From: Prevotella sp. CAG:1031
Lineage (GTDB): Bacteria; Bacteroidota; Bacteroidia; Bacteroidales; Muribaculaceae
Assembly: GCA_000431215.1 (NCBI GenBank)
Contig: HF985607.1
Coordinates: forward strand, 11,086 to 39,716
Length of the DNA stretch: 28,631 nucleotides
Direction of reading: 5' to 3'
Made by a program: the position numbers and the translations under genes. Positions 27,001-28,631 of the stretch are shown here, piece after piece. How positions within the stretch are numbered: position 1 is the first letter of the stretch; every line of letters begins with the position of its first letter. The notes under the pieces were generated by a model. The model worked only from the letters and a program-made list of their open reading frames with translations. It ran no database searches and was not told the origin of the DNA.

Positions 27001-28631
27001 CCACTCCGGCTGCCGGCGACAATGCCAAGACCGTGCGCGGTTCGAAAGACTTCGTCGTGCTCAATGTCGACCTCGACATTAAAGGTGACAAAGGGGACAA
27101 CCTGCTCAACGGCATCACCGCCGCTGTCAGCAGCGACGTGACGCGTCTCGCCCTCTATGCCGCAACGACCAACACGGTGTTCAACTCCGCGGTATCTGAT
27201 CTCGTGGCCGAAGCCACTGTCAGCTCAGCCGGCGACGTCAGCCTGAAAGGCGCCGAAGCCTACGACCTCGTCAAACGCGGAATCCACCGCCTATTCCTCG
27301 TAGCCGATTTCAACGCCGCTGCAGCTGACGGAACCGAGACTTCGGTTCAGCTGAAATCCGTCGAATATAACTCGACAGTCAAGACTCTTGAAAGCGAGGC
27401 CGCCAAAGTTACGCTCACAGCCGGTCTGGCAGCAGGCGAATACAGCGTCGGCGGAGAATCGGCCGACTATGAGAATATCGCTGCTATGGCCTCGGCTCTC
27501 GAAAAAGGAATCGAAGGTCCCGTGACCTTCACTCTTGCCGCCAAGTCGTTTGCCGAGACCGTGCGCCTGAAATCAGTGAAAGGCACCTCGAAAACCAACA
27601 CTCTGACAATCAAAGGCGCCGACCGCGACCAGACGGTTATCTCCCCGGCCTTCAAGGATGTCGACAAAGACGGTATCGTCATTATCGAGGACACTCCATA
27701 CGTCACCGTCCGCGACCTCTCGGTCAAGGCGGCCACAAATGAGTGGAAAGCCGGAATTTACGTCTACAACGGCTCTCATGATGTCACCCTCGACAATATA
27801 GTTGCCACAGCGCCCGAAATGACGAGCGGCTACAGCGGCACGTCGCTTGTGCGCACCGACGCCGGACAGGAATCAGGCTCGACCTGCGACAACTTCACTC
27901 TGAAGAACAGCTCGTTGACCGGCGGATATATCACAGTATATGTGGCCGGCGACTCCTATGTGGCCCGCAGCCGCCATCAGGGGGCCCGCATACTCAACAA
28001 CATTGTCAAGAAGGCATATTCAAAATCACTGTATGCCGTTGACATCGACAACCTCGAAATGACGGGCAACACCGCCGACGATTTCGCTGTCGGAGGATCC
28101 TATACCGGCATGCATATAAACCGCATATATGGCGGCAAGATTCTCAACAACCGCATCGTAAACGCCAATGGCTCGAAGAGTTCCGTAGGCATCCAGATTA
28201 ACAGGGGCTGCCACGACTTTACGATAGGCAACAACGAGGTCATAATAACCGATCAGAAACAGTATGGTTATGTCGTTCAGGTCAGCAACGACTGCCACGA
28301 CCTTCTCTTCGCCCACAACACCCTGCGCAGCTCAGGCGCATCGGGATATGTGTTCGCAACAACCGGCAGCTACGTTCCCGCCGGAATACGGCTGGTGAAC
28401 AACATCTTCCAGCAGACCGGGGCATCGGCTACCGACAACGGAGCCGCCGCCATTTATCTTGCCAACGACGAAGACGTAAACGCCTACACCCTCAGCAACA
28501 ATGCTATCGCCACCGATGCCCGCATGTTCAAGCGCAACTCTACCTGGGCCGCTGATCTCGACGAGATGAAAGCAATGTTCGCCGAAGACAGATTCACAGG
28601 CAACATCGCCGACAAGGCAAGCTTCCTCACC
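24042..28631 (+). CDS. Very large secreted multidomain protein (CUB-like / BNR_assoc_N-like repeats and beta-helix), partial, under cobalamin riboswitch
   Basis: The frame is open from the ATG at 24042 to the right edge (1530 residues, no stop); a second in-frame ATG at 24048 is an equally possible start. A signal peptide (KILHRLMLLTLILASALPGYG) is followed by four tandem units of about 270 residues. Each has a CUB-like domain ending in an ADG(S/K)-hydrophobic strand (Asp at about 141, 407, 675 and 950). Each then has a beta-sandwich resembling BNR_assoc_N, with strands such as MILFDIVTDNSQNPMSL and LAEGHNYFRLDAVV. From about residue 1150 the sequence becomes a right-handed parallel beta-helix with repeated short turns (GIVIIEDTPYVTVRDLSV, GIYVYNGSHDVTLDNI, MTGNTADDFAV). 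Secretion and surface display are inferred; a sorting signal such as a type IX C-terminal domain would lie beyond the edge. Ligand and activity are unknown. The riboswitch implies expression when cobalamin is scarce. Confidence 0.85.
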   Translation, partial: MPMKILHRLMLLTLILASALPGYGAWSETDGVYYIKNGDGLEEAFTVDGSITYCNPGTNVPSYKDNGAVFVPKNAGEVISIEVLENTCDNTCYVLVYDGAIAKVGYGTSDGKDQSGYLPAGWKLKLQNGSAGTTYTSESADGKLSLGFSSKSGSKGTVKIRVSSVKATDMEYKSVSALTDIARPRRGAGNQILAAYQVTTEGLNNPLSIDRLQVNFTPSPTLFDNVRLSTSTTPTDETVVATAEGGILAVTSGNLRPGANKYYVIADIQPDASGTLPACVLATLKLGGTDRDVSGAVTGAPMVDNTIYMTEGENAQTFTISGDTDFFDAGGPDANYPEKTSGIITFKPSEVGKAIKIDFTELALFNTSSIGLNDVLKIYNGTEVNEANLLKTLLKENSALVKSAAADGSLTLSFTSTTGVPAKGWKAVVGQYIPGPMTISSVKGETLTGDNKTVGMGQQTPMILFDIVTDNSQNPMSLTAIDFTKGENVSAAKLYKLGDSKENTGSELDLTGLNAQLAEGHNYFRLDAVVNDGVANGAKAELTLNGVTAGGTSNTLTPAVAASRDVLNVVYALEGTQTVTLSQPWQFKSEEGFSGKYADGSTDRIVIFKPATPGARAQLDFSEFAVYYSSSSYSTRAVFEIYNGSECQADNLVWSVKSTDDAMNPPARVRSAAADGSLTVKFNPKASSSYYCEKGWTATVREFIDHDMTITGVTGTQNTADAGVGASNVDLIKFVTEAEGTKSKLTVKSVALSLTGASAMTKVKVYAGTADNLAEATLFGEADAAASMTINGSLELSEGNTNWWVCADIKSDAEPETAIDAALTGFTAADGTTIPASFDPEGTRTIKLITILDAGNHIVNVSRNLHFLDDGGADGKIGSVIGSSKTASFTFVPTDANSVITVNTSGTFSIGNGHMDIYSGREASSSNRLGSATGYMTTTGPANLTSEAADGSVTIVVKTPTGKTLDGFDLEIGVRAKEDFKLGDVTTTPAAGDNAKTVRGSKDFVVLNVDLDIKGDKGDNLLNGITAAVSSDVTRLALYAATTNTVFNSAVSDLVAEATVSSAGDVSLKGAEAYDLVKRGIHRLFLVADFNAAAADGTETSVQLKSVEYNSTVKTLESEAAKVTLTAGLAAGEYSVGGESADYENIAAMASALEKGIEGPVTFTLAAKSFAETVRLKSVKGTSKTNTLTIKGADRDQTVISPAFKDVDKDGIVIIEDTPYVTVRDLSVKAATNEWKAGIYVYNGSHDVTLDNIVATAPEMTSGYSGTSLVRTDAGQESGSTCDNFTLKNSSLTGGYITVYVAGDSYVARSRHQGARILNNIVKKAYSKSLYAVDIDNLEMTGNTADDFAVGGSYTGMHINRIYGGKILNNRIVNANGSKSSVGIQINRGCHDFTIGNNEVIITDQKQYGYVVQVSNDCHDLLFAHNTLRSSGASGYVFATTGSYVPAGIRLVNNIFQQTGASATDNGAAAIYLANDEDVNAYTLSNNAIATDARMFKRNSTWAADLDEMKAMFAEDRFTGNIADKASFLT

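Noticed and set aside
24495..28316. Several leftward frames within the large secreted protein gene
   Set aside because: The rightward frame is continuous over 4.5 kb with a signal peptide and repeated domains, so the leftward frames are shadows.

Overview
The window comes from a Bacteroidales bacterium, most likely Muribaculaceae or a close relative. This is inferred from a Bacteroidetes-type serine palmitoyltransferase, an extended SecA, a DUF4105/Lnb lipoprotein acyltransferase, an OstA-like protein, and repeated TAnnTTTG promoter elements of the Bacteroidetes sigma factor. Species assignment is not possible from the sequence alone.

Positions 1-18318 hold one long leftward gene cluster that reads as a single operon. 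In transcription order it encodes two double-parvulin peptidyl-prolyl isomerases, an OstA/LptA-like protein, MutL, a DUF4105/Lnb-type lipoprotein N-acyltransferase, a degenerate alkaline-phosphatase-superfamily protein, SecA, PriA, and the N-terminal part of a TamB/AsmA-like protein that leaves the left edge. Neighbours overlap by 4, 4, 8 and 28 nt or are separated by 3 to 54 nt. A TAnnTTTG element lies just upstream of the first gene. The theme is export and outer-membrane biogenesis (Sec translocation, periplasmic folding, lipid or LPS transport, lipoprotein maturation), with two DNA-maintenance genes (mutL, priA) embedded in it.

Positions 18319-19012 are gene-poor. They contain a composite palindrome, a second stem-loop, a remnant of a small protein gene broken by an in-frame stop, and the guaB terminator. 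Next come guaB (leftward) and, divergent from it, a secreted L,D-transpeptidase (rightward). The transpeptidase converges on serine palmitoyltransferase (leftward), with a UUCG-capped hairpin between them. A CpsB/YwqE-type PHP phosphatase (leftward) follows, ending in a strong terminator. All four look monocistronic, each with its own TAnnTTTG element.

The right end (23661-28631) is the most unusual part. A promoter, a well-formed cobalamin riboswitch and a terminator-type expression platform precede one very large secreted protein gene that runs off the right edge. The visible 1530 residues comprise a signal peptide, four tandem units of about 270 residues (a CUB-like domain followed by a BNR_assoc_N-like beta-sandwich), and a right-handed beta-helix. 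Cobalamin control of such a surface or secreted protein suggests a role in B12 capture or in life under B12 shortage, but no B12 transport gene is visible in the window.
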